From Bacillota bacterium (lineage in GTDB: Bacteria; Bacillota; UBA4882; UBA8346): a stretch of DNA of 51,929 bases. Positions within the stretch are counted from its first letter, which is position 1. Each line of letters begins with the position of its first letter. Positions 26,372 to 35,386 of this stretch are shown one piece after another. The notes under the pieces are model-generated. The model was not told where the DNA came from. It ran no database searches and saw only the letters and a program-made list of their open reading frames with translations. The DNA lies in contig JAEZJQ010000055.1 in the NCBI GenBank assembly GCA_023436305.1, positions 1-51,929 on the forward strand, in the 5' to 3' direction. A program made the position numbers and the translations under genes.

Positions 26372-27322
26372 TTATTCACCTTCATAGAAGGTCCATAACC
26401 GGGATGTGGCGAAGATGATCGCGGTCAACACTGCGATAAAAAGGAAAAAGAGCACTGATAAAGCGCTGGCGTGACCAAAATTATTCCGCATGAAACCTTC
26501 CCGGTATATCAGGTAGACCATAAATAGTGTGGAATCGCTGGGTCCACCTTTGGTAATGGCATATGGGGGCACGAAACCTTGCAGATTGACAATCATACTC
26601 ATCAGGAAATTATAGAAAATAACCGGGGTCATCATGGGAACCGTGACGTGCCTAAACTTGTGCCATAAGTTTCCACCATCGACTTCTACCGCCTCCATAT
26701 ATGTTTTCGGTATACCTTGCAGACCCGCCAGAAAGATGACAACCAAATTTCCACTCATCCATACAATCATCATAACGATTGAAGGTATGGCAAATCTCTC
26801 ATCCTGGAGCCATTGAACCTTGTCCATTCCAAATAAACTCAATATATAATTGAAGACCCCAAAATTAGTCTCATACATCCATGACCAAACAATGCTCGAA
26901 CCGATGACTGGCACAATGTACGGCAAGAATAAAATCGAACGCCAGATACCGCGCCCCGGGATAGGCTGATTGAGCATGAGCGCCATACAAAAAGAAAATA
27001 TAATATCGGTAACAACTGCCCCAATAGCGAAATACAACGTCGCTAAAACTGATTTTTGAAAATAAAAGTCGGTCGTGAATATATTAACATAATTATCCAT
27101 CCCGATAAATTTCGGTGGTTCCAATCCCGACCAATTGGTCAGACTGATGCCGATAACACCGAGAATGGGTATTATCATCAAGAAAAATAATCCTATAATA
27201 GCTGGTGTTAAAAACACATATGCAGTGATGGTATCCATGCGCTGTTTTTTATTGATTTTCTTAGGGGTACGAATATCTTCAACGATTTCGGTATCGATAC
27301 GATTATTTTTTTCTATTTTCAT
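26372..27322 (-). CDS. CUT1 sugar ABC transporter permease (MalF-like)
   Basis: 316 residues. A basic cytosolic N-terminus (about 30 residues, rich in KK/NK) precedes six membrane helices. The EAA loop is TYMEAVEVDGGNLWHKFRHVTVPMM-like (about 215-239). GISLTNWSGLEPPKFIGMDNY near residue 75 is the typical periplasmic loop of MalF-type permeases. The first base of the gene follows TAGGAG. Partner of the MalG-like gene; the substrate-binding gene lies immediately upstream. Confidence 0.94.
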   Translation of the reverse strand: MKIEKNNRIDTEIVEDIRTPKKINKKQRMDTITAYVFLTPAIIGLFFLMIIPILGVIGISLTNWSGLEPPKFIGMDNYVNIFTTDFYFQKSVLATLYFAIGAVVTDIIFSFCMALMLNQPIPGRGIWRSILFLPYIVPVIGSSIVWSWMYETNFGVFNYILSLFGMDKVQWLQDERFAIPSIVMMIVWMSGNLVVIFLAGLQGIPKTYMEAVEVDGGNLWHKFRHVTVPMMTPVIFYNFLMSMIVNLQGFVPPYAITKGGPSDSTLFMVYLIYREGFMRNNFGHASALSVLFFLFIAVLTAIIFATSRLWTFYEGE

Positions 27323-27417
27323 TTACTTTCACTCCTAGGTAAAAACATGAACTGCCGCTTTACGGCCTAAATTGACCCCTCGTAGTTACCAGCGTTATGA
27401 TGTATTCCTTTTTTTGT

Positions 27418-27455
27418 AATATTCCCCTTCCGTGAGCTGGCCGAAGGGGAATATT
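27418..27455 (-). promoter_or_regulatory. Hairpin between the binding-protein and permease genes
   Basis: Perfect 13-base inverted repeat, AATATTCCCCTTC (27418-27430) with GAAGGGGAATATT (27443-27455). On the minus strand it lacks a T run, so it is more likely an RNA-stabilising or partial-termination element that leaves more binding-protein mRNA than permease mRNA, as in many sugar ABC operons. Confidence 0.6.
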
Positions 27456-27471
27456 TTGGGTTTAATGCTCC

Positions 27472-28812
27472 TTATTTCGGCCGGTTTTCAGCAAAGAGTT
27501 TCTTCACTTTCGGTAAGATGGAGTCGATATATTGCTTGGCGGTTTGTTTGCCGTTCCAAACGGAATCCATTCCGGAGTCGATCATATCGTTAAGTTTATC
27601 AAAGCTGGGGAAGAAGTACCAGGGAACTTGCACTGCATTATTCATCGCATAGTCAACCACCGCGGTCTTGTATTGGGCATATGCGGGATGAATATCATTA
27701 TCCGCCCATTTCCGAATTGCTTCATCACTCGCATACCATTTTGCGGAAACCGGCATCCAGATACCACCGGTGATTAAATCCCAACTGTTATCCTCGTCGC
27801 TGATCCACCGGACAAAAGTCTTGGCGGCGGCCAGATTTTTGGAACTGTTGAAAACTACAAAAGGTCCACCGGTGTTATAAGTTACAGCCTTCTTCATCTT
27901 CGGCAGGACTCCCACACCATATTGAAGTCCATCTTTAAGAGAGTTCTTTAGTGAAACACCGATTTCCCACTGGCCGCTGGTTGCCATGGCCACCTTACCG
28001 GTCAGAAGGGTTACGTCCAAACTCGGCATATTGTTCTTATCACCAACGGAGGGCGCTACCTTGTCTTTCAGATAAAGATCGGCAATTGCCTGAAGCGCAT
28101 TAACAGTTTCCGGTGTCCCTAATAACAGCTTCTGGCCGTCGGAGCTCATGATTCCGCCGCCATTGGAAACCGCGAGAACAGGCCACATCCACGAAAGCCG
28201 GTTGAAATCGGCTCCATAGGTTAAGATATTTTTGGGGTCAAAGTCGGCGTCGTTGGGAGTTTTGCCGTTCTTATCCCTTGTCAGCTTCTTGGCCACTGCC
28301 ACGAATTCCTTCCAAGTCCAGGCCTTATCCGCACTGGACGGCGGATAGGGAAGCTTGGCATCATCGAATAATTTTTTATTGTAATAGAGCAGCAGAACCT
28401 CATTAGCGCAGCTGTATCCCACGATCTTACCTTTATATGTGAACGCCAAGGATTTGAGAGGCGCGTCTTCAGGCTTATACATATCGCTCACTTCGGCCAG
28501 AAGACCGGCGGCAGCGTACCGGATGGTCATCGGTTCAGCCATCATACAGCAATCCGGAAGTTGTTTTGCAGCCGCCATGGTATTCAACTTGGTCTCGTAA
28601 TCAGCCCGGCTTACTGAAATGAGAGTGACGTGGATATTATTTTGAGACGCGTTGAACTTGTCAAGGGTCTTCTGAATATCCGCCGCTTCGGACTCGGTCG
28701 TATTATACCAAGCCATGTAAGTAATTTCAGTTTTTGCGGCAAAAGCGGTGGCAGAGATTACGATCATCGTGATGATGAATAATACCACAAACAAACGCTT
28801 CAAAGAAACCAT
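27472..28812 (-). CDS. Extracellular sugar-binding protein of a CUT1 ABC importer
   Basis: 446 residues with a signal peptide (1-24) ending TAFAAK. It has no lipobox cysteine, which suits a free periplasmic protein in a diderm cell and is unlike monoderm lipoprotein binding proteins. The fold is MalE/family 1: YMAWYNTTESEAADIQKTL at the start, then KQLPDCCMMAE, LLLYYNKKLFDDAKLPYPP, KTWKEFVAVAKKL-like WTWKEFVAVAKKL, and KTFVRWISDED. Ligand unknown. The start has AAGGAGG 8 bases upstream. First gene of the importer operon; three LacI-type or cre-like sites lie in its upstream 360 bases. Confidence 0.92.
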   Translation of the reverse strand: MVSLKRLFVVLFIITMIVISATAFAAKTEITYMAWYNTTESEAADIQKTLDKFNASQNNIHVTLISVSRADYETKLNTMAAAKQLPDCCMMAEPMTIRYAAAGLLAEVSDMYKPEDAPLKSLAFTYKGKIVGYSCANEVLLLYYNKKLFDDAKLPYPPSSADKAWTWKEFVAVAKKLTRDKNGKTPNDADFDPKNILTYGADFNRLSWMWPVLAVSNGGGIMSSDGQKLLLGTPETVNALQAIADLYLKDKVAPSVGDKNNMPSLDVTLLTGKVAMATSGQWEIGVSLKNSLKDGLQYGVGVLPKMKKAVTYNTGGPFVVFNSSKNLAAAKTFVRWISDEDNSWDLITGGIWMPVSAKWYASDEAIRKWADNDIHPAYAQYKTAVVDYAMNNAVQVPWYFFPSFDKLNDMIDSGMDSVWNGKQTAKQYIDSILPKVKKLFAENRPK

Positions 28813-28966
28813 TGAATCTTCCTCCTTAATTTTTATTCATGTTACAACTGGTAGAAACTTTGGACCATTAGTGATCCTTTCGCATCCCTCCCTCTAAAAA
28901 ATCTTTTTCCAACTTCAACCGTGAAAAATAACTAATACTCCGTTATCGGTGACCCTTCGGAATTAA

Positions 28967-28983
28967 TTTCAATCGATTTCAAA
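28967..28983. promoter_or_regulatory. LacI-type operator (CAATCGATT core), proximal
   Basis: TTTCAATCGATTTCAAA, a near palindrome with the same AATCGATT centre as the sites upstream of the first LacI gene and the large GH gene. It lies about 155 bases before the binding-protein start. Confidence 0.5.
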
Positions 28984-29001
28984 CAGCAAGTAAAAAAAAT
29001 T

Positions 29002-29015
29002 AGTAAACGGTTACT
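29002..29015. promoter_or_regulatory. cre-like site
   Basis: AGTAAACGGTTACT agrees with the catabolite-responsive element TGWNANCGNTNWCA at 12 of 14 positions, the two outer bases being swapped. It could be bound by CcpA or by a LacI paralogue. It is located upstream of the ABC importer operon. Confidence 0.4.
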
Positions 29016-29161
29016 TTAATAAAATTTATTTAAAATCTTTTATAATTTAATGTCGGCATTAGTATTCATAAATCAAGGTTCCGGCATAAAAATAGGTTTC
29101 CAATTTATTGAAAATAAGTGATTTACTTTTTCTATTTGACACTAATTAATAATCCGGTCTT

Positions 29162-29177
29162 TTACAATCGATTGAAA
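29162..29177. promoter_or_regulatory. LacI-type operator (CAATCGATTG core), distal
   Basis: TTACAATCGATTGAAA has the perfect 10-base palindrome CAATCGATTG. It lies between the LacI gene and the operon it probably controls. The 439-base gap 28813-29251 holds only this, the two sites above and AT-rich promoter-like sequence. Confidence 0.55.
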
Positions 29178-29251
29178 TCAATGGTAAAAATCTCCTTTTG
29201 CCCCGGGATTCTGATTCGCATCAACGCTCAATGAAATCAAAAAACCGAAGC

Positions 29252-30310
29252 TTAAAGGAACGGAAATTTATCGTGATCCGTTGAAACATCGCTGGTTGAG
29301 GTTCCCCGGATAACCGGTTGACATTTAATAAGTAACGGTTCTTCCCCGGAAATCGCGATAGGTGCCGTGTCATCCACTTTATTGGGTTCAATCGAATACA
29401 GCAGGCTTCGTGCCGCCGCCCGGCCTACCTCATATAACGGCAATTCGATGCTTGATAGCTTAGGACGGGTGGTTTGAGTGATTTCGCGGTTGTCAAAACC
29501 GATGACGCCGATCTGGTTGGGAATCGACAAGGACAGTTCCTGGACTACCTGGACAGCGCCGACCGCCATGAAGTCATTTCCAACAAATATAGCATCCGGA
29601 CGGGATTCCAGGCTTAATAGTTCCTGGGTATATTGATATCCGCTATCGATTTTCCAGTCCCCATAACGGATTAAATTGGGATCATAGGAGATATCATAAT
29701 CGATTAATGCTTTTCTGAATCCTTTTAACCGCTCCTGACTGGCATGCCAGGTCCGTGGCCCGTTAATCATTGCAATCCGCCGGTAGCCTTGTTTAATCAG
29801 ATGTTCCGTCGCCGTATAACCACCGCCATAATCATCGGTTAAAACCGTCGGATAACGGCTGCTGGATGGAATGCACAGCGCGCAAACCACCGGGGTTTCC
29901 GGGGATATCCAGGCGTCATCGAAAACCCTGATCCAGGTGCCGGCCAGTATGATACCGGCGATATGGCCTTGTTTGAGCAAAGAGAGAAAGGGATTGACTT
30001 CCCCGAAATTCGGCCCACCCTGTCCGATAAACAAGGTCCACCCCCGCTCCCGAAACCAGCTTTCGGCCCCGGCCGCCATAGCGCTCGCCAAAGGGCTTGC
30101 CAAATTATCGGTAATAAAAGCGGCCGTGTTCGACTTGCCGGTTCGCAGGTTGCGGGCTGAACTGTTGGGGTGGTAACCCATTTCCTTCGCGATTTTTATT
30201 ATTTTTTCACGCGTGGATTCATTCACCAGCGAATTGTTGCTTAAAGCCCGTGACACCGTCGAAGGTGATATTCCTGCCCGCTTGCTAATGTCATAAATAG
30301 TTACTGCCAT
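29252..30310 (-). CDS. LacI-family transcriptional repressor (first)
   Basis: About 352 residues from ATG 30310 (AAGGGGAAC upstream). The helix-turn-helix VTIYDISKRAGISPSTVSRALSN and hinge GYHPNSSARNLRTGKSNT are standard. The effector domain is of the periplasmic-binding type (NGPRTWHASQERLKGF, FVGNDFMAVGAVQV, GVIGFDNRE). It is transcribed toward the ABC importer. An operator of the CAATCGATTG type sits about 100 bases before its start, and the same core recurs before the importer and before the large GH gene, so these are its likely targets. The effector is probably the imported sugar. Confidence 0.94.
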   Translation of the reverse strand: MAVTIYDISKRAGISPSTVSRALSNNSLVNESTREKIIKIAKEMGYHPNSSARNLRTGKSNTAAFITDNLASPLASAMAAGAESWFRERGWTLFIGQGGPNFGEVNPFLSLLKQGHIAGIILAGTWIRVFDDAWISPETPVVCALCIPSSSRYPTVLTDDYGGGYTATEHLIKQGYRRIAMINGPRTWHASQERLKGFRKALIDYDISYDPNLIRYGDWKIDSGYQYTQELLSLESRPDAIFVGNDFMAVGAVQVVQELSLSIPNQIGVIGFDNREITQTTRPKLSSIELPLYEVGRAAARSLLYSIEPNKVDDTAPIAISGEEPLLIKCQPVIRGTSTSDVSTDHDKFPFL

Positions 30311-30411
30311 GGTTGTTCCCCTTTTGCAATCCAATTCAATCAGTAAATCAACAGGAAATCTGCGAAATAACTTTATTAATCAGCATTATCAATAATTTTT
30401 CAACAGACATT

Positions 30412-30427
30412 TTGCAATCGATTGTAA
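30412..30427. promoter_or_regulatory. LacI operator upstream of the first LacI gene
   Basis: TTGCAATCGATTGTAA, palindromic at 14 of 16 positions. It stands in the short gap between the GH65 gene and the LacI gene and fits autoregulation. Confidence 0.6.
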
Positions 30428-30511
30428 TAATATTATTCAACGGCACTCCCGCCATCCCTTCTTTATTCGAAAACTTTTTTACAATTTTTCCGAAACGGAA
30501 TCGGCTTTCGT

Positions 30512-32848
30512 TCAATACCCCGCCTTCGTCTTGCCTCCGGCCTCTACGGTGTAAGTCTTATCTTTAACCACAAAGGAAATGGTGTTTCCGGATAGATTTT
30601 CGAGTTCCAGTTCTTTATCCGTAACGGTTACTTTTAGCCAATCGCCTTTCCACATGATTTTATAGCTAATCTTCTTGATCTCCCTCGGGAAACACGGGTG
30701 AAATGTCAAGACTTCGGTGTTCAACAGATTAACCAGGCCGCTGAAACCAAACACGATCTCTTGCCACATCCCCCCCACATTGGCGAAATGTACTCCATCC
30801 GAAGATCGGGGCCGGGCTCCGAAATCAATATCGATGGATTTTTTCCATGCTTCATAGGCCGCATCGGCTCGTCCGATATTGGCGCAGACGATCTGGTTAT
30901 GGCAGATGGAATTGGACGAATCATGGATGGTGAAAGGATTGTAATAATCATAGGAAGCGGCTTGCTGCTCTTTAGTAAAAGCCCCGGCAAAGACACCCAT
31001 CAGGGCGATAACGTCGGATTGCTTCAAACATTTGGAACGATACCGCTTTTCCTGGGTAGTAAATTTGCCAAAAAGCTGGTTCTTGTCTTCCCATAAACCT
31101 TCAATATCAATCGTTGCATACATGGTATCGAAATCATCACACTGCCATATGATATTCCGATCATTATCCACCGGAATTGAAAGGCCATCCGCGATTTCAT
31201 TGAATTGGCCAAGCTCCGCTTCATCGAAGGAAATCTTCTCACAAACCTTCGCATAAATATCCGGGGCGTCTTTTTTCACCATATTCACGACTTTTTCAAC
31301 CAGCTCCAGATTTTTTTTGACAGTGAAATTGGTGTAGGCGTTGTTATTGGAAACCGGCTTATACTCATCCGGTCCCATTACACCGTAAATCTGATAGCCC
31401 GGTTTACCTTGGACCTTATCAACCCTGGTTGTCCAGTACCTGGCGGTTTCAATCATGATTTCAAGCCCACAGTTATAAAGGTAATCTTTGTCGCGGGTAT
31501 TGAGGTAATAATGCCAGATTCCGATGACGATATCCGCAGTAATATGAATTTCATGATCGGCGTATTCCCATAAAGCGCATACCTCATCACCCCGAAAATC
31601 CGTCTGCCACGGATACCTGGCACCGCTATAATTCATGGCGGCAGCACTCCGGCGTGCACCATCAAGAATATGGTACCGGTAAAGAGGGGTCATTTTCGCC
31701 AATTCCGGCTGGGTATAAATATAGAACGGCTGGAAGAATATCTCCATATCCCAGCACACCGAGCCCAAATAAGCCTCGCTGGTTGTCCCCTTGGCACAGT
31801 TTAGAGCTCTGTAGTCCTTCGACCTTGCCCTGAACAGGTGGTAGATGGACTGCCTTATAGCGAGTTGACTATTATAGCCTTCGCTGTCATTGGCTTCAAT
31901 CACCACATCGGAGTTCTCCCAGTTTTTCCGCCAGTATTCCCGGTGATCCCGATGAAGCTTGTCAATCCCGACGGCCAAATTACGGACCAGAATCTCTTTA
32001 CCTTTTGCCAAAAGCTGTTCTTTCCCGAAATACACATCGGCAATCTCCGCTGAAATTTTCATGATATCGGCCATTTCGCCTTCATTCAGCGTGAAGCTTG
32101 AACTTGAGTTGACTCTACGTTCTTCTTTTTTAATTTCAAAATCCGTAGTCTTGCTGTTGATCATTTTGCTGACGGTAACAACCCGGCCATCGAGATTGTG
32201 GGTGATATCCGAATAGATTACATTGTCACCGCCGTCGCCCACACTACGGGCCTTGTATTTATCAAACCCGTTGGTACGGACATCATTGTCTATGTAACTG
32301 ACCACCTTAATATCGGTAGTACCGGCAATCATCTTTATCCGGCATTCCTGGACACATACAAATCTTTGTTCCGGATTCATGAACCGTTTGAATAACAGTT
32401 CCAATTTCTTACCCGAGCCGGTTTCCCATAGGAAAGTACGATACAGCGTCGCCGTCTTTAAGTCCAACCAGCGCAGATATTGCGAAATCTTCGAATGTTC
32501 CATATCAAGTTTTTCACCGTCGGCATAAACGACCAGGCCGAGATAAAAAGGTAAATTAACGATCCCTATCCTCCAGAACGGATGTTTTGCCTGGACCAAC
32601 TGGATAAATGTGCCCCACCGGCTCTTTTTGGAAGGGATCACTTCCAATGAAACATTGCCGGGGATCCGATCATATTCCAGGTTTTGTTCATCATCGCCAA
32701 AACCTTCGTCAAAGCTGGACCGGGTGGTCATATAACCGGTGCCCAAAGCCATCACCGACTCGAAATGCCTGATCTTGGACACCTCAAACCGTTCCTCAAT
32801 CACACACCAATTCCGGTCGATCTCATTCCGTAAACTATCAGAATCCAT
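30512..32848 (-). CDS. GH65 family glycoside phosphorylase
   Basis: 778 residues, cytoplasmic, usual GH65 length. An N-terminal beta-sandwich (1-290) is followed by an (alpha/alpha)6 barrel (about 325-690) and a C-terminal sheet. CWDMEIFF (365-372) is the substrate-binding WDxEIF motif. The general acid is E495 in GPDEY. The phosphate-side signature NVGGMWQEIVFGFSGL (about 700) is intact. GH65 enzymes split alpha-linked disaccharides such as kojibiose, nigerose, trehalose or maltose with phosphate, or act on rhamnosyl-glucose analogues. No beta-phosphoglucomutase gene is present; the next upstream gene is a PfkB kinase 38 bases away, which points to a less usual substrate. GGGGGG precedes the ATG. 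Confidence 0.92.
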   Translation of the reverse strand: MDSDSLRNEIDRNWCVIEERFEVSKIRHFESVMALGTGYMTTRSSFDEGFGDDEQNLEYDRIPGNVSLEVIPSKKSRWGTFIQLVQAKHPFWRIGIVNLPFYLGLVVYADGEKLDMEHSKISQYLRWLDLKTATLYRTFLWETGSGKKLELLFKRFMNPEQRFVCVQECRIKMIAGTTDIKVVSYIDNDVRTNGFDKYKARSVGDGGDNVIYSDITHNLDGRVVTVSKMINSKTTDFEIKKEERRVNSSSSFTLNEGEMADIMKISAEIADVYFGKEQLLAKGKEILVRNLAVGIDKLHRDHREYWRKNWENSDVVIEANDSEGYNSQLAIRQSIYHLFRARSKDYRALNCAKGTTSEAYLGSVCWDMEIFFQPFYIYTQPELAKMTPLYRYHILDGARRSAAAMNYSGARYPWQTDFRGDEVCALWEYADHEIHITADIVIGIWHYYLNTRDKDYLYNCGLEIMIETARYWTTRVDKVQGKPGYQIYGVMGPDEYKPVSNNNAYTNFTVKKNLELVEKVVNMVKKDAPDIYAKVCEKISFDEAELGQFNEIADGLSIPVDNDRNIIWQCDDFDTMYATIDIEGLWEDKNQLFGKFTTQEKRYRSKCLKQSDVIALMGVFAGAFTKEQQAASYDYYNPFTIHDSSNSICHNQIVCANIGRADAAYEAWKKSIDIDFGARPRSSDGVHFANVGGMWQEIVFGFSGLVNLLNTEVLTFHPCFPREIKKISYKIMWKGDWLKVTVTDKELELENLSGNTISFVVKDKTYTVEAGGKTKAGY

Positions 32849-32885
32849 CTGTTTTCCCCCCAGACTTTAATTCATATGCCCAATT

Positions 32886-33773
32886 CTATGAATGGAACTC
32901 TTTTATTCTCAAAAATACATCATCTAAGGTTCCGGCAAAGGGGCCATACTTCTCCATTTTGATGGAGACGAGGGCCGCCGCGAACTTCAGGGAATCGGCC
33001 ACATCATGCTCCAGTCTCCAGGAAAGATAAGCGGCAAATGTGGTATCACCGCGCCCGGTTCGGCCCACTACGCTTTGGTTTGAGAATTTCTCATAGTAGG
33101 TCTTTCCGTTAACCCTGGCCAGAACCCCCTGGGAGTGAGTGATCATGACTTCCGGACAGCCCCACTTTTCAACTATCCTGGCTGCCTCCTCCAGGTCGTC
33201 CGTCCCGGTCAAAACTTTAGCTTCTACGATATCCAGCTTGATTTTATCCATTAAAGCGGTAATTTCTTTCTTATTCTTCACATCGCCGAAGTTGATTTCA
33301 TGGGTAACCGGAGTAATCTGGCGCACAAAGCTCTGCATATCCGTTGAAAGGCTATAGCCTTTGCCCTTAAGCCCTTCAATCAGTTTCATGTCAAATTCCG
33401 AATCGGAAATCCCGGCCAAATGGACAAAGGTCGAATCCAATTGCGGCACGTCTTCGATTTTAATCAATCCGGCGGTACGTACCAGCGTTATCTTTCGCTC
33501 ATCCACGTTTTCGCTTTCATGCAAAACCCTTGAATAGGTGGTTCCGTCGCTTGGGATGACAAAAACATCAACCCCCAATTCCTTCATGGGATTATTGATA
33601 CGGTCCTCATCCAGCGACATCTTTACAACTGCCGCCACCTTTTTGCCAACCCTGGCCGCCACCATCGCGCCGCACAACACCGCGCTTCCCGGTGCAATAA
33701 TCGGTTCTCCCCCGTAAGGAATGACCTCGTCATAACACATGTGACCGATAAAAGTAATGTCATATTTTTTCAT
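32886..33773 (-). CDS. PfkB-family carbohydrate kinase
   Basis: About 295 residues from ATG 33773, with GAGGAGAGG upstream (a TTG seven codons earlier is inside that site). The N-terminal sugar-binding GxxGxA-like region reads GSAVLCGAMVAARVG, and the C-terminal ATP site GRTGRGDTTFAAYLSW carries the catalytic base D243 (PfkB usually GAGD; here GRGD). Short N-terminal lid and dimer elements are present. It is coupled with GH65 and probably phosphorylates the sugar released by phosphorolysis or a nucleoside/keto-sugar acceptor; substrate not predictable. Confidence 0.85.
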   Translation of the reverse strand: MKKYDITFIGHMCYDEVIPYGGEPIIAPGSAVLCGAMVAARVGKKVAAVVKMSLDEDRINNPMKELGVDVFVIPSDGTTYSRVLHESENVDERKITLVRTAGLIKIEDVPQLDSTFVHLAGISDSEFDMKLIEGLKGKGYSLSTDMQSFVRQITPVTHEINFGDVKNKKEITALMDKIKLDIVEAKVLTGTDDLEEAARIVEKWGCPEVMITHSQGVLARVNGKTYYEKFSNQSVVGRTGRGDTTFAAYLSWRLEHDVADSLKFAAALVSIKMEKYGPFAGTLDDVFLRIKEFHS

Positions 33774-33903
33774 AAGTATCCGACCTCTCCTCAATGTGAT
33801 CGCGATCTACTTTTAATGGTTGTTCTATTGGGCGACTTGTCTTGAAACAATTTGAATCGATATTTAAGCTTTTTAAGTTATGATTTTGCCTGTCCGGATG
33901 TAT

Positions 33904-34941
33904 TTAAACGGACAAAACCGATTTCCGTTCGATTAATTTACATTGCAGCTTTATCGCCTTTTTACGATTGTCAACATTGCCGCTCACTATGTTAATTAGT
34001 ATTTGGGCACCCAATTTACCGATTTCATTTAACGGCAGGGCCATGGTGGTAAGCTTCGGGGAATAAGAATAGCTGCATTCCCGGTTGTCAAACCCCACCA
34101 GCGAAAGACCTTTTGGAATACTCACGCCAAGTTCATTGGCAGCATCAATCAAACCGCCCGCCATAATATCATTCATGGAAAATATGGCCGTGGGACGGTC
34201 GGACAGGGACAACAGTTCTTTTCCCAGTACATATCCTTTTTCCCACTCCCAATTTCCGATTTTCATATATTCTGGATTAAACAACAAACCGGAATCATAA
34301 AGGGCGCGTTGGTAGCCTTTTAACCTTTCCTGACACTGGGCGGAGTCGAGTAATCCGGTTATTATACCGATTTTACGGTGATTCAACCGTATGAGATATT
34401 CGGTGATCTTGTACGCCGCTGTTTCATCGTCATAGTAAATTGAAACCGCCGGTTCCCGGTTGGAATAACAGTATGTATAAACAATGGGCACGGCATTATT
34501 TTCAACGAGACCGGTAATGTCCCGGCAATGCGCCCCGACATAAATAATGCCTTCCACTTGCTTGCTGATAAGCACCTCCACAATTTCCGAGACGGCTTTG
34601 GTATACTTGGCAGTGGCTTCGTAATTATTGCCCACCCGTTTATTCATCATGACGTTGTTAAGGATTATATGATAATTGTGATTCTCAGCATATTCATTGA
34701 TGCCATTGATGATTTCCGGAGTATTAAACACGGTGATATCTTCGGTGATGATGCCGATGGTATTGGTTTTCTTGATTTTCAAACTTTTAGCGATGGTGTT
34801 GGGACGGTATTTGGTATCTTGAATCACCTTTAAAACCTTTTCCCGGGTTCCCGGGGTGACTTTCGGTGAGTTATTCATCACATTGGATACCGTGGCGGTG
34901 GATACCCCGGCTAATTTGGATATTTCTTTAATGTTCGGCAC
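33904..34941 (-). CDS. LacI-family transcriptional repressor (second)
   Basis: About 345 residues. GTG 34941 is chosen because TTTTGGAG lies 6 bases before it. The HTH reads NIKEISKLAGVSTATVSNVMN and the hinge is KYRPNTIAKSLKIKKTNTIG. The effector domain ends GLSLVGFDNRECSYSYSPKLTTMALP. A perfect 16-base palindrome, ATTTAATCGATTAAAT, overlaps its own ribosome site region. Related palindromes lie upstream of the M6 peptidase gene. It heads a PfkB-GH65 run and so may govern it, although no clear operator copy was found before PfkB. Confidence 0.93.
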   Translation of the reverse strand: MPNIKEISKLAGVSTATVSNVMNNSPKVTPGTREKVLKVIQDTKYRPNTIAKSLKIKKTNTIGIITEDITVFNTPEIINGINEYAENHNYHIILNNVMMNKRVGNNYEATAKYTKAVSEIVEVLISKQVEGIIYVGAHCRDITGLVENNAVPIVYTYCYSNREPAVSIYYDDETAAYKITEYLIRLNHRKIGIITGLLDSAQCQERLKGYQRALYDSGLLFNPEYMKIGNWEWEKGYVLGKELLSLSDRPTAIFSMNDIMAGGLIDAANELGVSIPKGLSLVGFDNRECSYSYSPKLTTMALPLNEIGKLGAQILINIVSGNVDNRKKAIKLQCKLIERKSVLSV

Positions 34942-34958
34942 AATAAACTCCAAAATTA

Positions 34959-34974
34959 ATTTAATCGATTAAAT
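34959..34974. promoter_or_regulatory. LacI operator, autoregulatory site of the second LacI gene
   Basis: ATTTAATCGATTAAAT, a perfect 16-base palindrome 18 bases before the GTG start. Its TTAATCGATTAA core differs from the CAATCGATTG core used near the first LacI gene. Confidence 0.65.
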
Positions 34975-35133
34975 AAATAATTCTTGTTCCAAGCCCAAAA
35001 TCCTTTTCAATTGCATAATATTTTTTCGGATTGCCACGAAACTTTTGTCCAATTATTTAAAATAACAATAATAACAGACCCCCTGGTTAGATATTTATTA
35101 AGTGCTAATGTTTTCTTAATGCTCATCGAATAT

Positions 35134-35145
35134 TTAATCGATTAA
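35134..35145. promoter_or_regulatory. Second TTAATCGATTAA operator
   Basis: A perfect 12-base palindrome 175 bases (centre to centre) upstream of the autoregulatory site. Two sites at this distance could support repression by DNA looping. Confidence 0.5.
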
Positions 35146-35158
35146 CTTTAGCCTTGCT

Positions 35159-35356
35159 TTACCGAAAATCCGGCCGGTGATTCTTTGATGTTTGATGAAT
35201 GGTGCCGACGGTTAATCTCTCGGAAGGACCGGTAACATTCTGTTTCATGATAATGGAAACCGGAATGAAGCATATTCGCGGCGAACGAAAGGGATCACCT
35301 TCTTCGAAAGCGATCCCCGCAACTTTGTAAAGCTTTTTAGTTATCAAACAATACAA
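35159..35356 (-). pseudogene. Possible C-terminal remnant of a LacI-like regulator
   Basis: An open frame of 65 codons with no ribosome site. The middle, SPRICFIPVSIIMKQNVTGPS, loosely matches the end of LacI proteins, where a strand of the type LLPPELIVRxST closes the effector domain. The match is short and could be chance. It occupies part of the 445-base gap 34942-35386, which otherwise holds two operators and no gene. Confidence 0.25.
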
Positions 35357-35386
35357 TTACCCACTCAATGCAATTTTCGAATTATC

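Noticed and set aside
33851..33867. TTTGAATCGATATTTAA before the PfkB gene as a LacI operator
   Set aside because: It has the ATCGAT centre but the outer arms do not pair.
33892..33915. TGTCCG/CGGACA hairpin at the end of the second LacI gene
   Set aside because: Short stem with a 12-base loop and no T run on either strand; partly coding.
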